Source: CAYFQB01 sp964345225 (GTDB taxonomy: Bacteria > Nitrospirota > Thermodesulfovibrionia > Thermodesulfovibrionales > UBA6898). From it: a stretch of DNA of 61,697 nucleotides. Positions 50,008-60,424 of this stretch are shown here, one piece after another; the stretch's first letter is position 1; each line of letters begins with the position of its first letter. Under the pieces are notes generated by a model. It did not search any database. It saw only the letters and a list, made by a program, of their open reading frames with translations, and had not been told where the DNA came from. The position numbers were made by a program, and so were the translations under genes. The stretch covers positions 1 to 61,697 of the forward strand of contig CAYFQB010000050.1 of NCBI GenBank assembly GCA_964345225.1, in the 5' to 3' direction.

Positions 50008-53000
50008 TTATTCTTCTATTGCATGTTCTGGAACAACAGGTGTAAGCTCCCATTTCACAAATGTATTTTTGTACCTTGACATTCCGGTTCCAGCAGGTAT
50101 AACTCTTCCCATTATTACATTTTCTTTCAGGCCCCTCAATTCATCAACAGCTCCGTTTATTGAAGCCTCTGTCAACACCCGTGTGGTTTCCTGGAATGAT
50201 GCAGCAGACACAAAACTGTCTGTTGAAAGAGAAGCCTTTGTTATTCCAAGCAGCATTGGTTTGCCCTGAGCAGGCCTGCCACCTTCAGCCTTTATTCTAG
50301 TGTTTTCCTCCTGAAAGATCATCCTGTCTATCTGTTCGCCGATCAGGAAGGTGGTATCTCCCGGGTCTTCTATCCTTACTTTTTTCATCATCTGCCTGAC
50401 GATTACCTCTATGTGTTTATCATTGATTGAAACACCCTGCAGTCTGTAAACCTTCTGAACTTCATCAACAAGATACCTCTGGAGCTCTTTTGGCCCAAGA
50501 ATGTCAAGAACGCTGTGAGGGTTTACCGCTCCATCCATTAGAGGCTCACCAGCCTTAACCCAGTCACCCTCGTGAACACTTACATGTTTACCCTTCGGAA
50601 TATCGTACTCTTTAGTTGTCTCCCCGCCCTTAACAACAACAATACGTTTGCCTTTTAGAGCACTCCTGAACTCAACTATACCGTCAATCTCAGAAACAAT
50701 AGCCTGCTCTTTTGGTCTTCTTGCTTCAAAAAGCTCCGCTACTCTTGGCAGACCTCCGGTTATATCTTTAGTTTTTGTTGTCTCACGTGGAATCTTTGCA
50801 AGTATATCACCGGAGTATACCACATCATTTCTATCAACAAGTATATGGGCGGCTGAAGGCAAGAGATACCGTGCAGGATTGCTTGTACCTGGTATTTTCA
50901 GGGTTGCTTTCCCATGTTCGTCCTTGATAGAAATTCTCGGCCTCATATGAACAGGATAGTCTATGATAACTTTATGTGAAAGTCCGGTTGTCTCATCTAC
51001 CTCTTCCTTGACACTCACCCCTTCGACTATATCTCCCAATGCAATCCTTCCGCTTACCTCTGTAAGTATCGGTGTTGAATATGGATCCCACTCAACAAGT
51101 CTCTGCCCTTTCTCAACCTTCTGTCCTTTCACCACCAGAAGTTTAGCACCATAGACAATAGAATATTTTTCTCTTTCCCTGCCTTTGGAGTCCACTATGG
51201 CTATACTTCCGTTTCTGTTCATAACAATCAGAAGGCCTTCTCTGTTTCTAACAGTATTTATATTAATAAATTTTATAGTACCAGCATTCTTGGCCTCTAA
51301 AATGGTCTGTTCTACAACTTTTGATGCAGTACCACCGATATGGAATGTCCTCATTGTAAGCTGGGTTCCCGGCTCTCCAATGGACTGAGCAGCTATTATT
51401 CCAACTGTTTCTCCTATCTCAACAGTTTCTCCCCTGGCGAGATCCCTGCCGTAACATTTAGAGCATACGCCAAATTTAGTATTGCATGTCAGTACAGACC
51501 TGATCTTTACCCTGTCTATTCCTGCTTCAATAATCTTGTTGGCAATTATCTCATCGATTTCACTGTTTTTCTTAAGAATCAGCTCTTTTGTAATCGGGTC
51601 TTTTATATCCTCAGAAGAACACCTTCCAAGAATCCTCTCCTCAAACGGCAGTATTATCTCTCCTCCCTCAACCAATGAAGTAACAGATATACCGTTTGTT
51701 GTACCGCAATCGACCTCCGTAATAAGAACATCCTGAGCAACATCCACAAGCCTGCGTGTAAGGTATCCTGAATTTGCAGTCTTCAATGCAGTATCCGCAA
51801 GACCTTTTCTTGCACCGTGAGTTGATATAAAGTACTGCAAAGGCGTAAGCCCCTCCCTGAAGTTGGCTGTTATTGGGGTCTCAATTATCTCACCAGAAGG
51901 TTTAGCCATAAGGCCCCTCATCCCGGCAAGCTGCCTTATCTGTGCAGCACTTCCCCTGGCACCAGAGTCAGCCATCATAAATATGCTATTAAAAGACCTT
52001 TTCTCCTTCAGTTCCTCCTCAGAAGCAATTCTGCCGTCTTCAGCGCCGAGCTCTTTCATCATCTCGTCTGCTATCCGTTCAGTGACATTGGCCCATATGT
52101 CTATGACCTTGTTATACCGCTCGCCATGTGTTATAAGTCCGTCAGCATATTGCTTCTGAACCTCTAATACTTCCTGTTCGGCATTATGGATCATATCCAC
52201 CTTCTTCGAGGGGATATGCATGTCAGACATACATATAGAAATTCCGGAACTTGTTGCATAATAGAACCCTAATTTCTCAAGCTTATCCAGAAATACAACT
52301 GTATCACGCTTGCCCGCCTTCTTGTAGGAGAATTCTATTATTCTGGACAATTCTTTTTTGGTCATATCCTTGTTAATCATGGAAAAAGGGATCTCTTTTG
52401 GAACAATCTCACTGAAAATAACTCTTCCGGTTGTAGTCTCGACAAACTGGCCATCTATCATCACCTTTATTTTCGCATGTTCGCTTAAAAATCCTGCATC
52501 ATACGACATCCTGACATCTTCAGGTCCATAAAAGCTCTTGCCCTCACCAAGCACACCCTTTCTCTCTTTCATAAGGTAATAAATACCAAGAACCATATCC
52601 TGTGTTGGTACGAGAATTGGCTTGCCATTGGCAGGTGAAAGGATATTGTTTACCGACATCATTAATACCCTTGATTCAATTTGTGCTTCTATAGACAGCG
52701 GTACGTGAACTGCCATCTGGTCACCGTCAAAGTCAGCATTAAAGGCAGTACATACCAAAGGATGAAGTTTTATAGCCTTACCTTCAACAAGAACAGGATC
52801 AAATGCCTGGATACCGAGTCTGTGCAGTGTTGGTGCCCTGTTCAAAAGTACAGGGGTCTCTCTTATAACCTCTTCCAGAGCATCCCACACCTCTGGTGAT
52901 TCTTTCTCTACAACTTTTTTAGCTGCCTTTATAGTTGTGGCAAATCCCTTCTCCTCAAGCTTGCTGAATATAAACGGCTTGAAAAGTTCAAGCGCCATTC

Positions 53001-54114
53001 TCTTGGGAAGACCGCACTGATGAAGCTTGAGCTCAGGGCCAACTACTATCACTGACCTGCCTGAATAATCAACTCTCTTGCCGAGAAGGTTCTGCCTGAA
53101 GCGACCCTGTTTACCCTTTATCATATCGCTAAGTGATTTTAAAGGCCTTTTCGTAGCGGTCTTTAGAACCTTGCTCCTGCGGCCATTGTCAAATAAGGCA
53201 TCGACTGCCTCTTGCAGCATTCTTTTTTCATTCTTGATTATTACGCTTGGCGCCTTCAACTCCACCAATCTTTTAAGCCTGTTATTTCTGTTTATTACCC
53301 TTCTGTAAAGGTCATTAAGATCAGATGTTGCAAACCGGCCGCCCTCCAATGGCACAAGTGGCCTGAGATCAGGTGGTAGTACAGGGATAACATCCATTAT
53401 CATCCATTTCGGTTTGTTCCCGGATTTTCTGAATGCTTCTATAACCTTTAACCTCTTTGTCAGCTTCTTTTTCACACCTAAAGAAACTGCTTCTTTAATT
53501 TTAACCTTAAGCTCTGCACTCGAGGCATCCAGGTCAACAGTCTGCAGAAGCTCCCTTATTGACTCTGCACCCATTCCAACTTTGAATCTTGTTCCGTATT
53601 CAGCGGTTTTCTTTCTATATTCCTCCTCAGTAAGAAGCTCTTTAAATTTAAGTGGTGTATCTCCCGGATCAACTACAACATAACTTTCAAAATAAAGCAC
53701 TTTTTCGAGATTTCTCATTGTCATATCCAGTAGTGTTCCAATACGGCTCGGAACTCCCTTGAGAAACCAGATATGTGCTACAGGCGTGGCTAGTTCTATA
53801 TGAGCGAGTCTTTCCCGTCTTACTTTTGACTGTATAACCTCAACGCCGCATTTGTCACAGACTATACCTCTGTGTTTCATTCTCTTGTATTTGCCGCATA
53901 TGCATTCCCAATCCTTTATGGGCCCAAAAATCTTCGCACAAAAAAGACCATCCCTTTCGGGCTTAAAAGTACGGTAATTAATAGTCTCAGGCTTCTTTAT
54001 CTCTCCATAAGACCATTCCCTTATCTTCTCAGGAGAAGCGAGTTTTATTCTTATCGCTTCAAAGTCTTTAGGATTTTTTGGTTTCTGAAAAATGGCATAA
54101 ATATCTTCAGCCAA
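50008..54114 (-). CDS. rpoC: RNA polymerase beta' subunit
   Basis: A full-length 1368-aa subunit. The N-terminal zinc finger (CICGKYKRMKHRGIVCDKCG), the catalytic NADFDGDQMAVHVPLS motif, the bridge helix and trigger loop region, and the second zinc site (CNTKFGVCSKCYG) are intact. It starts 3 nt after rpoB. Confidence 0.98.
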   Translation of the reverse strand: MAEDIYAIFQKPKNPKDFEAIRIKLASPEKIREWSYGEIKKPETINYRTFKPERDGLFCAKIFGPIKDWECICGKYKRMKHRGIVCDKCGVEVIQSKVRRERLAHIELATPVAHIWFLKGVPSRIGTLLDMTMRNLEKVLYFESYVVVDPGDTPLKFKELLTEEEYRKKTAEYGTRFKVGMGAESIRELLQTVDLDASSAELKVKIKEAVSLGVKKKLTKRLKVIEAFRKSGNKPKWMIMDVIPVLPPDLRPLVPLEGGRFATSDLNDLYRRVINRNNRLKRLVELKAPSVIIKNEKRMLQEAVDALFDNGRRSKVLKTATKRPLKSLSDMIKGKQGRFRQNLLGKRVDYSGRSVIVVGPELKLHQCGLPKRMALELFKPFIFSKLEEKGFATTIKAAKKVVEKESPEVWDALEEVIRETPVLLNRAPTLHRLGIQAFDPVLVEGKAIKLHPLVCTAFNADFDGDQMAVHVPLSIEAQIESRVLMMSVNNILSPANGKPILVPTQDMVLGIYYLMKERKGVLGEGKSFYGPEDVRMSYDAGFLSEHAKIKVMIDGQFVETTTGRVIFSEIVPKEIPFSMINKDMTKKELSRIIEFSYKKAGKRDTVVFLDKLEKLGFYYATSSGISICMSDMHIPSKKVDMIHNAEQEVLEVQKQYADGLITHGERYNKVIDIWANVTERIADEMMKELGAEDGRIASEEELKEKRSFNSIFMMADSGARGSAAQIRQLAGMRGLMAKPSGEIIETPITANFREGLTPLQYFISTHGARKGLADTALKTANSGYLTRRLVDVAQDVLITEVDCGTTNGISVTSLVEGGEIILPFEERILGRCSSEDIKDPITKELILKKNSEIDEIIANKIIEAGIDRVKIRSVLTCNTKFGVCSKCYGRDLARGETVEIGETVGIIAAQSIGEPGTQLTMRTFHIGGTASKVVEQTILEAKNAGTIKFININTVRNREGLLIVMNRNGSIAIVDSKGREREKYSIVYGAKLLVVKGQKVEKGQRLVEWDPYSTPILTEVSGRIALGDIVEGVSVKEEVDETTGLSHKVIIDYPVHMRPRISIKDEHGKATLKIPGTSNPARYLLPSAAHILVDRNDVVYSGDILAKIPRETTKTKDITGGLPRVAELFEARRPKEQAIVSEIDGIVEFRSALKGKRIVVVKGGETTKEYDIPKGKHVSVHEGDWVKAGEPLMDGAVNPHSVLDILGPKELQRYLVDEVQKVYRLQGVSINDKHIEVIVRQMMKKVRIEDPGDTTFLIGEQIDRMIFQEENTRIKAEGGRPAQGKPMLLGITKASLSTDSFVSAASFQETTRVLTEASINGAVDELRGLKENVIMGRVIPAGTGMSRYKNTFVKWELTPVVPEHAIEE

Positions 54115-54117
54115 CCT

Positions 54118-57100
54118 TTATTCCTCCTTCTTCTTTTTCTCCAGAAGCTCAACATCTAGTCCAAGGCTCTGGAGCTCTTTTATTAATACATGAAAGGACT
54201 CCGGAACACCTGGTTCCAGGGTAGCCTCACCTTTCACTATCGCTTCATACATTCTTGCCCTTCCTGTAACATCGTCACTCTTAACTGTCAAAAATTCCTG
54301 TAACGTATATGCAGATCCGTAACCCTCAAGTGCCCATACCTCCATCTCGCCGAGTCTTTGCCCGCCAAACTGGGCTTTTCCTCCCAAAGGCTGCTGTGTT
54401 ACAAGTGAATACGGACCTATGGAGCGTGCATGGATCTTATCATCCACAAGATGATGGAGCTTCATCATATACATATGTCCAACTGTAACAGGCCTTTTAA
54501 ACGGTTCTCCGGTCCTGCCGTCATAAAGTGTGATCTGGCCAGTTGTCGGCAGATCCGCATTTTTAAGCATATCTTTTATTTCAGCCTCTTTTGCCCCCTC
54601 AAATACAGGTGTTGACACATGCATTCCGAGTTTTTGAATAGCCCAGCCAAGATGAGCTTCTAATATCTGCCCGACATTCATACGTGAAGGAACACCCAGG
54701 GGATTTAATACAATATCAACAGGAGTACCATCAGGGAGGTGCGGCAAATCTTCTTCAGGCAATATCATCGCTACAACTCCCTTGTTGCCGTGCCGTCCTG
54801 CCATCTTGTCACCTATCTGGATCTTGCGTTTCATAGCAATATAGACTTTTATCAGTTTATTAACTCCAGGAAGGAGTTCATCACCTTTCCTGACCCTGTC
54901 GACCTTTTCATCGTATCTTGACTCAAGATAATGCACATAGTGGTTAGCCTCGTTATTTATGGATTCAATCCTCGCTTGAACCTCTATGTCTTCAACCTTT
55001 GTTCGTGCCAGATGTTCATCTCTGATTTTTTCAAGATGTTTTTCAGTTATCACCTTTTTCTTGGCACAAATAACCTCTTTTGTTTTTGGATGTCTGATAT
55101 CTTCAGCAGCATTCTGTCCGGTTAATAGCTCGCGCAGCTTTTTGAACTTTTCCTCTTTTACTATCTTTATTTCCTCTTCAAGATCCTTCTGCATTCTCTG
55201 AATGTCTTCCTCTTCTATGCTCTTTGCCCTTACATCTTTTGTAATCCCTTTTCTTGAAAATACTCTTACATCAACAACAGTGCCCTCAATTCCAGGCGGG
55301 ACATAAAGGCAGCTCTCTTTTACCTCTTCTGCCTTTTCACCAAAAATTGCCCTCAGCAATTTTTCTTCAGGGGTAAGCTGGGTTTCACCTTTTGGGGTTA
55401 CCTTGCCTACTAATATGCTCCCGGGCTTTACCTCTGCCCCTATCCTTATAATTCCGCTCTCATCGAGATCTTTTAATGCCTCCTCACCAACATTCGGTAT
55501 ATCTCTTGTTATCTCTTCAGAACCAAGTTTTGTCTCTCTTGCCTCTAACTCGAATTCATCTATATGTATGGAGGTATAAACGTCCTCTTTAACAAGCCTC
55601 TCGCTTATGAGAATAGCATCTTCAAAATTGTATCCACCCCAGGGCATAAAGGCCACAAGCACATTCTTGCCGAGAGAAAGTTCGCCTAAATCAGTAGATT
55701 GTCCATCTGCCAAAAAATCGTTTTTCTTTAAAGTATCGCCGACGTTAACAATCGGCCTCTGATTAATACATGTTGCCTGATTTGATCTTTGGAATTTGAC
55801 TAAATTGTATATATCAACTCCTCCTTTATCGCCAGCAACCCGTACAACAATCCTTGATGCATCTACCTTCTCAACAGTGCCCGGTCTCTTTGCAAGCACA
55901 AGGGCACCTGAATCTCTAGCTGCCACCTGCTCCATTCCTGTTCCTACTATAGGCGCCTCTGTTTGGAGAAGCGGCACAGCCTGCCTTTGCATATTCGAGC
56001 CCATCAGTGCCCTGTTAGCATCATCGTTTTCCAAAAAAGGTATAAGTGCAGCTGAAATTCCTACTACCTGTTTTGGCGATACATCCATATATTGAACTTC
56101 CTGGGGTATAACCATCCTGAAATCACCGCCTTCTCTTGCCGATACCGTCTCTCCTATAAGATTTCCTCTCTTATCTATTGGTGAAGTTGCCTCTGCAATT
56201 ATAAATTTCTCACCTTCTATAGCTGAAAAATACTCTACTTCTTGTGTTACCTTGCCATTAATAACTTTTCTGTAAGGCACCTCGATAAAACCATATTCAT
56301 TTACCCTGGCATAAGAGGCAAGAGATGTGATTAGGCCTATATTCGGGCCTTCAGGTGTTTCTATTGGACATATCCTTCCATAGTGTGTAGGATGAACGTC
56401 CCTGACCTCAAAACCTGCCCTTTCCCTTGTCAGGCCACCCGGACCAAGTGCAGAAAGCCTTCTTTTATGCGTAATTTCGGATAGAGGATTCGTCTGGTCC
56501 ATAAATTGACTTAACTGGCTGGATCCAAAAAATTCTTTAATAGCAGCCATCACCGGCTTTGAATTTATAAGGTCATGAGGCATTGCTGAATCAAGTTCAG
56601 TAAGTGTCATCTTCTCCTTTATAGCGCGTTCCATTCTTACAAGACCGATTCTGAACTGGTTCTCAAGGAGTTCACCGACACCTCTTACCCTTCTATTCCC
56701 AAGATGGTCTATATCGTCAACTTCTCCATTGCCTGTTCTAAGCCCCAATATATACCTGATTATTTCTATGATATCTTTGTCTGTAAGTACCTTGGTTTCA
56801 AGGGGTATATCGAGATCTAAACGCTTATTAAGTTTTAACCTTCCTACAGAAGAAAGGTTATACCTTCTGGGATCGAAAAATAAACCATTGAATAAATCCT
56901 TCGCAGCAGTCGCAGTTGGCGGCTCCCCAGGTCTGAGTTTCTTATATATTTCCATAAGGGCTTCATCCTGGTTGTTAACCTTATCAGTCAATAGTGTGTC
57001 CCTGAGCGAAGACAAATAATGCACATTGTCTATAAAAAGCAGGCTGAGATTATCTATTTTTAAATTTAGAATCTTCTCGAAAGACTCTTCTGTTACAACT

Positions 57101-58050
57101 TCATTGCTTTCAAGAATTACCTCTCCTGTAGTTGGATCAATTATATCTTTAAGTGTAATTCTGTCTATTATCGCTCCCCTTGATATAGGGAATGTCTTGA
57201 TACCGGAGGCTTCCATCTTTTTTATTGCGGCTTTTGTAATCTTGCTACCCTCTTTAACAATAACCTCCTTGGAGGCTGGAGCAATAATATTCTTTGTAGA
57301 TTTAATCCCAACAAGAATCGGACTAACATTTCTATTAAATGTATTGCCTTTTATAGTTATTGACTCAACCGGATAAAATGTCTTTAATATATCTTCATTT
57401 GAATATCCGAGGGCTTTGAGTACTATTGTTACGGGCAGCTTTTTCCTTCTGTCTATTCTTACATATAAAATGTCTTTAGCATCAAATTCGAAATCCAGCC
57501 ATGAGCCACGGGAGGGTATAACTCTTGCAAAATAAAGCAGTCTTCCACTTGTATGTGTTTTGCCCTTGTCATGACTGAAAAAAACGCCCGGTGAACGATG
57601 AAGCTGACTGACTATAACACGTTCGGTGCCATTTACTATAAATGTGCCCGTCTCGGTCATTAAAGGCATCTCGCCGATATATACTTCCTGCTCTCTCGAC
57701 TCCTTCAGCTTCTTTTCTCCGCTGGCTTCTATTTCGAATAGATTCAGTCTAACACTTATCTTAAGGGGTGCTGCATAAGTTATGCCCTTCTGCAAACATT
57801 CTCTTACATTATTTTTAGGCTCACCAATACCGTATCCAATGAATTCAATAAAAGCAGTTTCATTGTAATCTGTTATCGGAAACACGCTGAGGAAACCACT
57901 CTGTAGCCCGACTTCTTCCCTCTTTCCCATAGGGACATCCCGTTGTAAAAACCTCTCATAAGATTCCTTCTGTATCTCTATAAGGTTGGGGACACCCAGG
58001 AAAGGAGTAACTTTTCCAAAATTTAATCTTTTTCTAAGAACCCTTGCCAT
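54118..58050 (-). CDS. rpoB: RNA polymerase beta subunit
   Basis: A 1310-aa catalytic partner of RpoC. The start is placed at ATG 58050 (MARVLRKRLNFG), which follows AAGGAG; an upstream ATG at 58083 would add 11 residues encoded by a hairpin. Recognised blocks include the rifampicin region (GSSQLSQFMDQTNPLSE ... HKRRLSALGPGGLTRERAGF) and KMAGRHGNKGVV. Confidence 0.98.
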   Translation of the reverse strand: MARVLRKRLNFGKVTPFLGVPNLIEIQKESYERFLQRDVPMGKREEVGLQSGFLSVFPITDYNETAFIEFIGYGIGEPKNNVRECLQKGITYAAPLKISVRLNLFEIEASGEKKLKESREQEVYIGEMPLMTETGTFIVNGTERVIVSQLHRSPGVFFSHDKGKTHTSGRLLYFARVIPSRGSWLDFEFDAKDILYVRIDRRKKLPVTIVLKALGYSNEDILKTFYPVESITIKGNTFNRNVSPILVGIKSTKNIIAPASKEVIVKEGSKITKAAIKKMEASGIKTFPISRGAIIDRITLKDIIDPTTGEVILESNEVVTEESFEKILNLKIDNLSLLFIDNVHYLSSLRDTLLTDKVNNQDEALMEIYKKLRPGEPPTATAAKDLFNGLFFDPRRYNLSSVGRLKLNKRLDLDIPLETKVLTDKDIIEIIRYILGLRTGNGEVDDIDHLGNRRVRGVGELLENQFRIGLVRMERAIKEKMTLTELDSAMPHDLINSKPVMAAIKEFFGSSQLSQFMDQTNPLSEITHKRRLSALGPGGLTRERAGFEVRDVHPTHYGRICPIETPEGPNIGLITSLASYARVNEYGFIEVPYRKVINGKVTQEVEYFSAIEGEKFIIAEATSPIDKRGNLIGETVSAREGGDFRMVIPQEVQYMDVSPKQVVGISAALIPFLENDDANRALMGSNMQRQAVPLLQTEAPIVGTGMEQVAARDSGALVLAKRPGTVEKVDASRIVVRVAGDKGGVDIYNLVKFQRSNQATCINQRPIVNVGDTLKKNDFLADGQSTDLGELSLGKNVLVAFMPWGGYNFEDAILISERLVKEDVYTSIHIDEFELEARETKLGSEEITRDIPNVGEEALKDLDESGIIRIGAEVKPGSILVGKVTPKGETQLTPEEKLLRAIFGEKAEEVKESCLYVPPGIEGTVVDVRVFSRKGITKDVRAKSIEEEDIQRMQKDLEEEIKIVKEEKFKKLRELLTGQNAAEDIRHPKTKEVICAKKKVITEKHLEKIRDEHLARTKVEDIEVQARIESINNEANHYVHYLESRYDEKVDRVRKGDELLPGVNKLIKVYIAMKRKIQIGDKMAGRHGNKGVVAMILPEEDLPHLPDGTPVDIVLNPLGVPSRMNVGQILEAHLGWAIQKLGMHVSTPVFEGAKEAEIKDMLKNADLPTTGQITLYDGRTGEPFKRPVTVGHMYMMKLHHLVDDKIHARSIGPYSLVTQQPLGGKAQFGGQRLGEMEVWALEGYGSAYTLQEFLTVKSDDVTGRARMYEAIVKGEATLEPGVPESFHVLIKELQSLGLDVELLEKKKKEE

Positions 58051-58068
58051 AATTCTCCTTCTTATTTT

Positions 58069-58101
58069 AGTAATGAGTGACAAGATTTGTCACTCATTAC
58101 T
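58069..58101 (-). promoter_or_regulatory. Perfect 15-bp inverted repeat between rplL and rpoB
   Basis: AGTAATGAGTGACAA and TTGTCACTCATTACT with a 3-nt loop. It sits in the 71-bp space between rplL and rpoB, where many bacteria have an attenuator or RNase III site. The sequence is of the same TTACTCA heptamer style as other repeats here. Confidence 0.7.
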
Positions 58102-58121
58102 ATTATGTTATATCTCGCCTA

Positions 58122-58502
58122 TTACTTAACTTCTACCGTTGCTCCCTGTTCTTCCAATTTTGCCTTAATTGAGTTAGCCTCATCCTTGGAAATACCTGTC
58201 TTAATAGGTTTGGGAACTCCGTCGACAAGGTCTTTTGCCTCTTTGAGTCCGAGACCGCTTATTTCTCTGACGACTTTAATTACCTGGATCTTCTTATCCC
58301 CTGCAGAAGCTAATATTACATCGAAGCTTGTTTTCTCTTCAGCTGCAGGTGCGGCTGCAGAAGCACCAGAGGCTGCTGCAACAGCAACAGGGGCTGCTGC
58401 TGTAACACCATATCTCTCTTCAAACTCTTTTATAAATTTTGACATTTCGATAATTGTCATACTATCAATAAATTCAAAAACCTCTTCCTTGGTTACAGGC
58501 AT
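58122..58502 (-). CDS. rplL: 50S ribosomal protein L7/L12
   Basis: A 126-aa stalk protein with an N-terminal dimer domain, an Ala-rich hinge (AAAPVAVAAASGASAAAPAA) and a C-terminal domain KTSFDVILASAGDKKIQVIK ... GLGLKEAKDLVDG. AAAGGAGG precedes the ATG. Confidence 0.97.
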   Translation of the reverse strand: MPVTKEEVFEFIDSMTIIEMSKFIKEFEERYGVTAAAPVAVAAASGASAAAPAAEEKTSFDVILASAGDKKIQVIKVVREISGLGLKEAKDLVDGVPKPIKTGISKDEANSIKAKLEEQGATVEVK

Positions 58503-58564
58503 TTTTTTTATCCTCCTTTACAATAATTATGTAATTGGTAATACATTATCCCGTTTTAAACTCA

Positions 58565-59083
58565 TTATGATTCACGTTTCATTTTAAGCGCTTCCATTGC
58601 ATGGGTAAAACTGCTGACAGTGGCAGAAAGTGCTCCTGCCATTTTAGCCAAGGGTGCCTGCAGAACTCCTGCCAGCATTGCAAGCAAGCCTTCTCTAAAA
58701 GGCAGTTGGGCAATCTCTTCTGTCTCATTCTGCTCGCAGAATTTCCCCTCTACAACTGCGCCTCTGACCTTCAGCTTTTCATTAGTTTTTTTGAATTCAA
58801 GTACTTTCTTCACAACCAGTACCGGGTCATCATAACTAATAGCTATACCTACAGGACCTTCAAAAACATCGTAAGCTACAGAAATCTGGGTATCTTTGCA
58901 TGCAATTTTAGCAAGAGTATTTTTTACTATCCTGTATTCCAGTGAAGGGTGCTTGAGGAGGCGTCTAAGTTCAGTAAGTTCAGCTACTGACATACCTCTG
59001 TAATCTGTGAATACTAATGCACTGGCTCTAGAAAACTTGTCTTTCAGATCAGCAATTAATTGTCCCTTTTCATCCTTATTCAG
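58565..59083 (-). CDS. rplJ: 50S ribosomal protein L10, probable CTG start
   Basis: 172 aa when started at the CTG at 59083, which sits 6 nt after a perfect GGAGG (AAAGGAGGAAAGAA). The extra N-terminus (NKDEKGQLIADLKDKFSRAS and onward to RGMSVAEL) is typical L10 sequence, so the shorter ATG at 58993 (142 aa) would remove conserved residues. No ATG, GTG or TTG occurs in frame between an upstream TGA and the CTG. L10 binds L7/L12 and its own leader, giving autoregulation. Confidence 0.9.
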   Translation of the reverse strand: MNKDEKGQLIADLKDKFSRASALVFTDYRGMSVAELTELRRLLKHPSLEYRIVKNTLAKIACKDTQISVAYDVFEGPVGIAISYDDPVLVVKKVLEFKKTNEKLKVRGAVVEGKFCEQNETEEIAQLPFREGLLAMLAGVLQAPLAKMAGALSATVSSFTHAMEALKMKRES

Positions 59084-59099
59084 TTCTTTCCTCCTTTCT

Positions 59100-59209
59100 C
59101 AGAGACCCTTTCTTTTTCACACTACTTACATCTTATCTGTAAGCCTCGGTAGGCTGGCCTATCTTTTAAACTCGTCAGGCCAAATTAAGTTTTACACCTA
59201 CTGTCTCTG
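59100..59209 (-). promoter_or_regulatory. L10 leader (rplJL autoregulatory RNA)
   Basis: Outer stem CAGAGAC/GTCTCTG (59203-59209 with 59100-59106) encloses the hallmark L10-leader core: GTAGGTG followed by CTTAAT and GGCC, then GGCC and CCTACCGAGG. The pairing GTAGG/CCTAC is conserved in the bacterial L10 leader family (Rfam L10_leader, recalled). Binding of L10(L12)4 here blocks rplJ translation. Confidence 0.85.
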
Positions 59210-59258
59210 ACTAATATATCTTAAATGTATATAGTCAACCCAACGGGCCGACCAATCC

Positions 59259-59951
59259 CTATTTCGCTGCAGTCGCCGAATTTATATCAATCTTCACGCT
59301 TGGTCCCATAGTAGATGAAATATGCAGTTTCTTTAAGTATTTACCCTTGCTTGCCGATGGTTTTGCCTTAATTACAGAATTGATAATGGCCTTTGCATTA
59401 TCTATCAGCTTCTGAGATTCAAAGGAAACCTTTCCAATCGGCACATGGACAACTCCTGCCTTTTCAGTTTTATATTCCACCTTTCCGGCCTTTATCTCTT
59501 TTACAGCCTTGGCAACATCAAATGTAACGGTTCCAATCTTGGGATTAGGCATCAGCCCTCTTGGGCCAAGGATCTTGCCAAGCCTGCCAACAATACCCAT
59601 GACATCAGGCGTAGCTACGGCCTTGTCAAAATCAAGCCATCCTTTATTTATCTTCTCTACCATGTCCTCGGCACCAACAAAGTCTGCACCTGCATCTCTA
59701 GCCTCTTTTTCTTTTTCTCCTTTTGCGAAAACCAGAATCCTTACATTTTTGCCTGTCCCATGAGGCAGTACAATCGTCCCTCTCACCATCTGATCTGATT
59801 TCCTTGGATCTACTCCGAGATTAAATGACAGGTCCAATGTTTCATCAAATTTTACATATGATAATTCCTTAACTTTATTAATGGCTTCCTCAAGAGAGTA
59901 TTCCTTGCCCTGTTCTATATTCTGTTTTGCAGCAGCTGACTTTTTGCCCAT
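59259..59951 (-). CDS. rplA: 50S ribosomal protein L1
   Basis: A 230-aa protein of normal length with VDPRKSDQMVRGTIVLPHGTGK, the GPRGLMPNPKIGTVT signature and the HISSTMGPSVKID ending. L1 forms the mobile stalk over the E site and usually represses its own operon. 14 nt after rplK. Confidence 0.97.
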   Translation of the reverse strand: MGKKSAAAKQNIEQGKEYSLEEAINKVKELSYVKFDETLDLSFNLGVDPRKSDQMVRGTIVLPHGTGKNVRILVFAKGEKEKEARDAGADFVGAEDMVEKINKGWLDFDKAVATPDVMGIVGRLGKILGPRGLMPNPKIGTVTFDVAKAVKEIKAGKVEYKTEKAGVVHVPIGKVSFESQKLIDNAKAIINSVIKAKPSASKGKYLKKLHISSTMGPSVKIDINSATAAK

Positions 59952-59965
59952 CGATTCCTCCTATT

Positions 59966-60394
59966 TCAGTCCACTATCTCAACGCCCATGCTTCTGGCAG
60001 TCCCGGAAATTATCCTGATTGCCTCATCCAGTGAATATGCGTTAAGGTCAGGGAGCTTTGTCTTTGCAATTTCTTTGATCTGTGCTGAGGTAACCTTCCC
60101 AACTTTATCTTTATTTGGACTGCCTGAGCCCTTTATTATCCCCGCAGCCTTCTTAAGCAGTTCTGATGCCGGGGGAGTCTTGGTAATAAATGTGAACGAC
60201 CTGTCTGTATAAACTGTCAATATCACAGGTATTAATGTATCTCCCTGTGCCTGTGTCTGTGCATTAAATGCCTTGCAAAATTCCATAATATTCACTCCAT
60301 GTGGACCAAGTGCAGGGCCAACAGGTGGAGCAGGGGTCGCTTTTCCTGCCTCTATCTGAAGTTTTACCTGGGCAATTACCGCCTTTTTTGCCAT
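59966..60394 (-). CDS. rplK: 50S ribosomal protein L11
   Basis: A 142-aa protein with PAPPVGPALGPHGVNIMEFC, TPPASELLKKAAG and a C-terminal RNA-binding domain ending GTARSMGVEIVD. It forms the GTPase-associated centre. Confidence 0.97.
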   Translation of the reverse strand: MAKKAVIAQVKLQIEAGKATPAPPVGPALGPHGVNIMEFCKAFNAQTQAQGDTLIPVILTVYTDRSFTFITKTPPASELLKKAAGIIKGSGSPNKDKVGKVTSAQIKEIAKTKLPDLNAYSLDEAIRIISGTARSMGVEIVD

Positions 60395-60424
60395 TTATTT
60401 CCTCCTGCCTTATTTCTAAACTTT

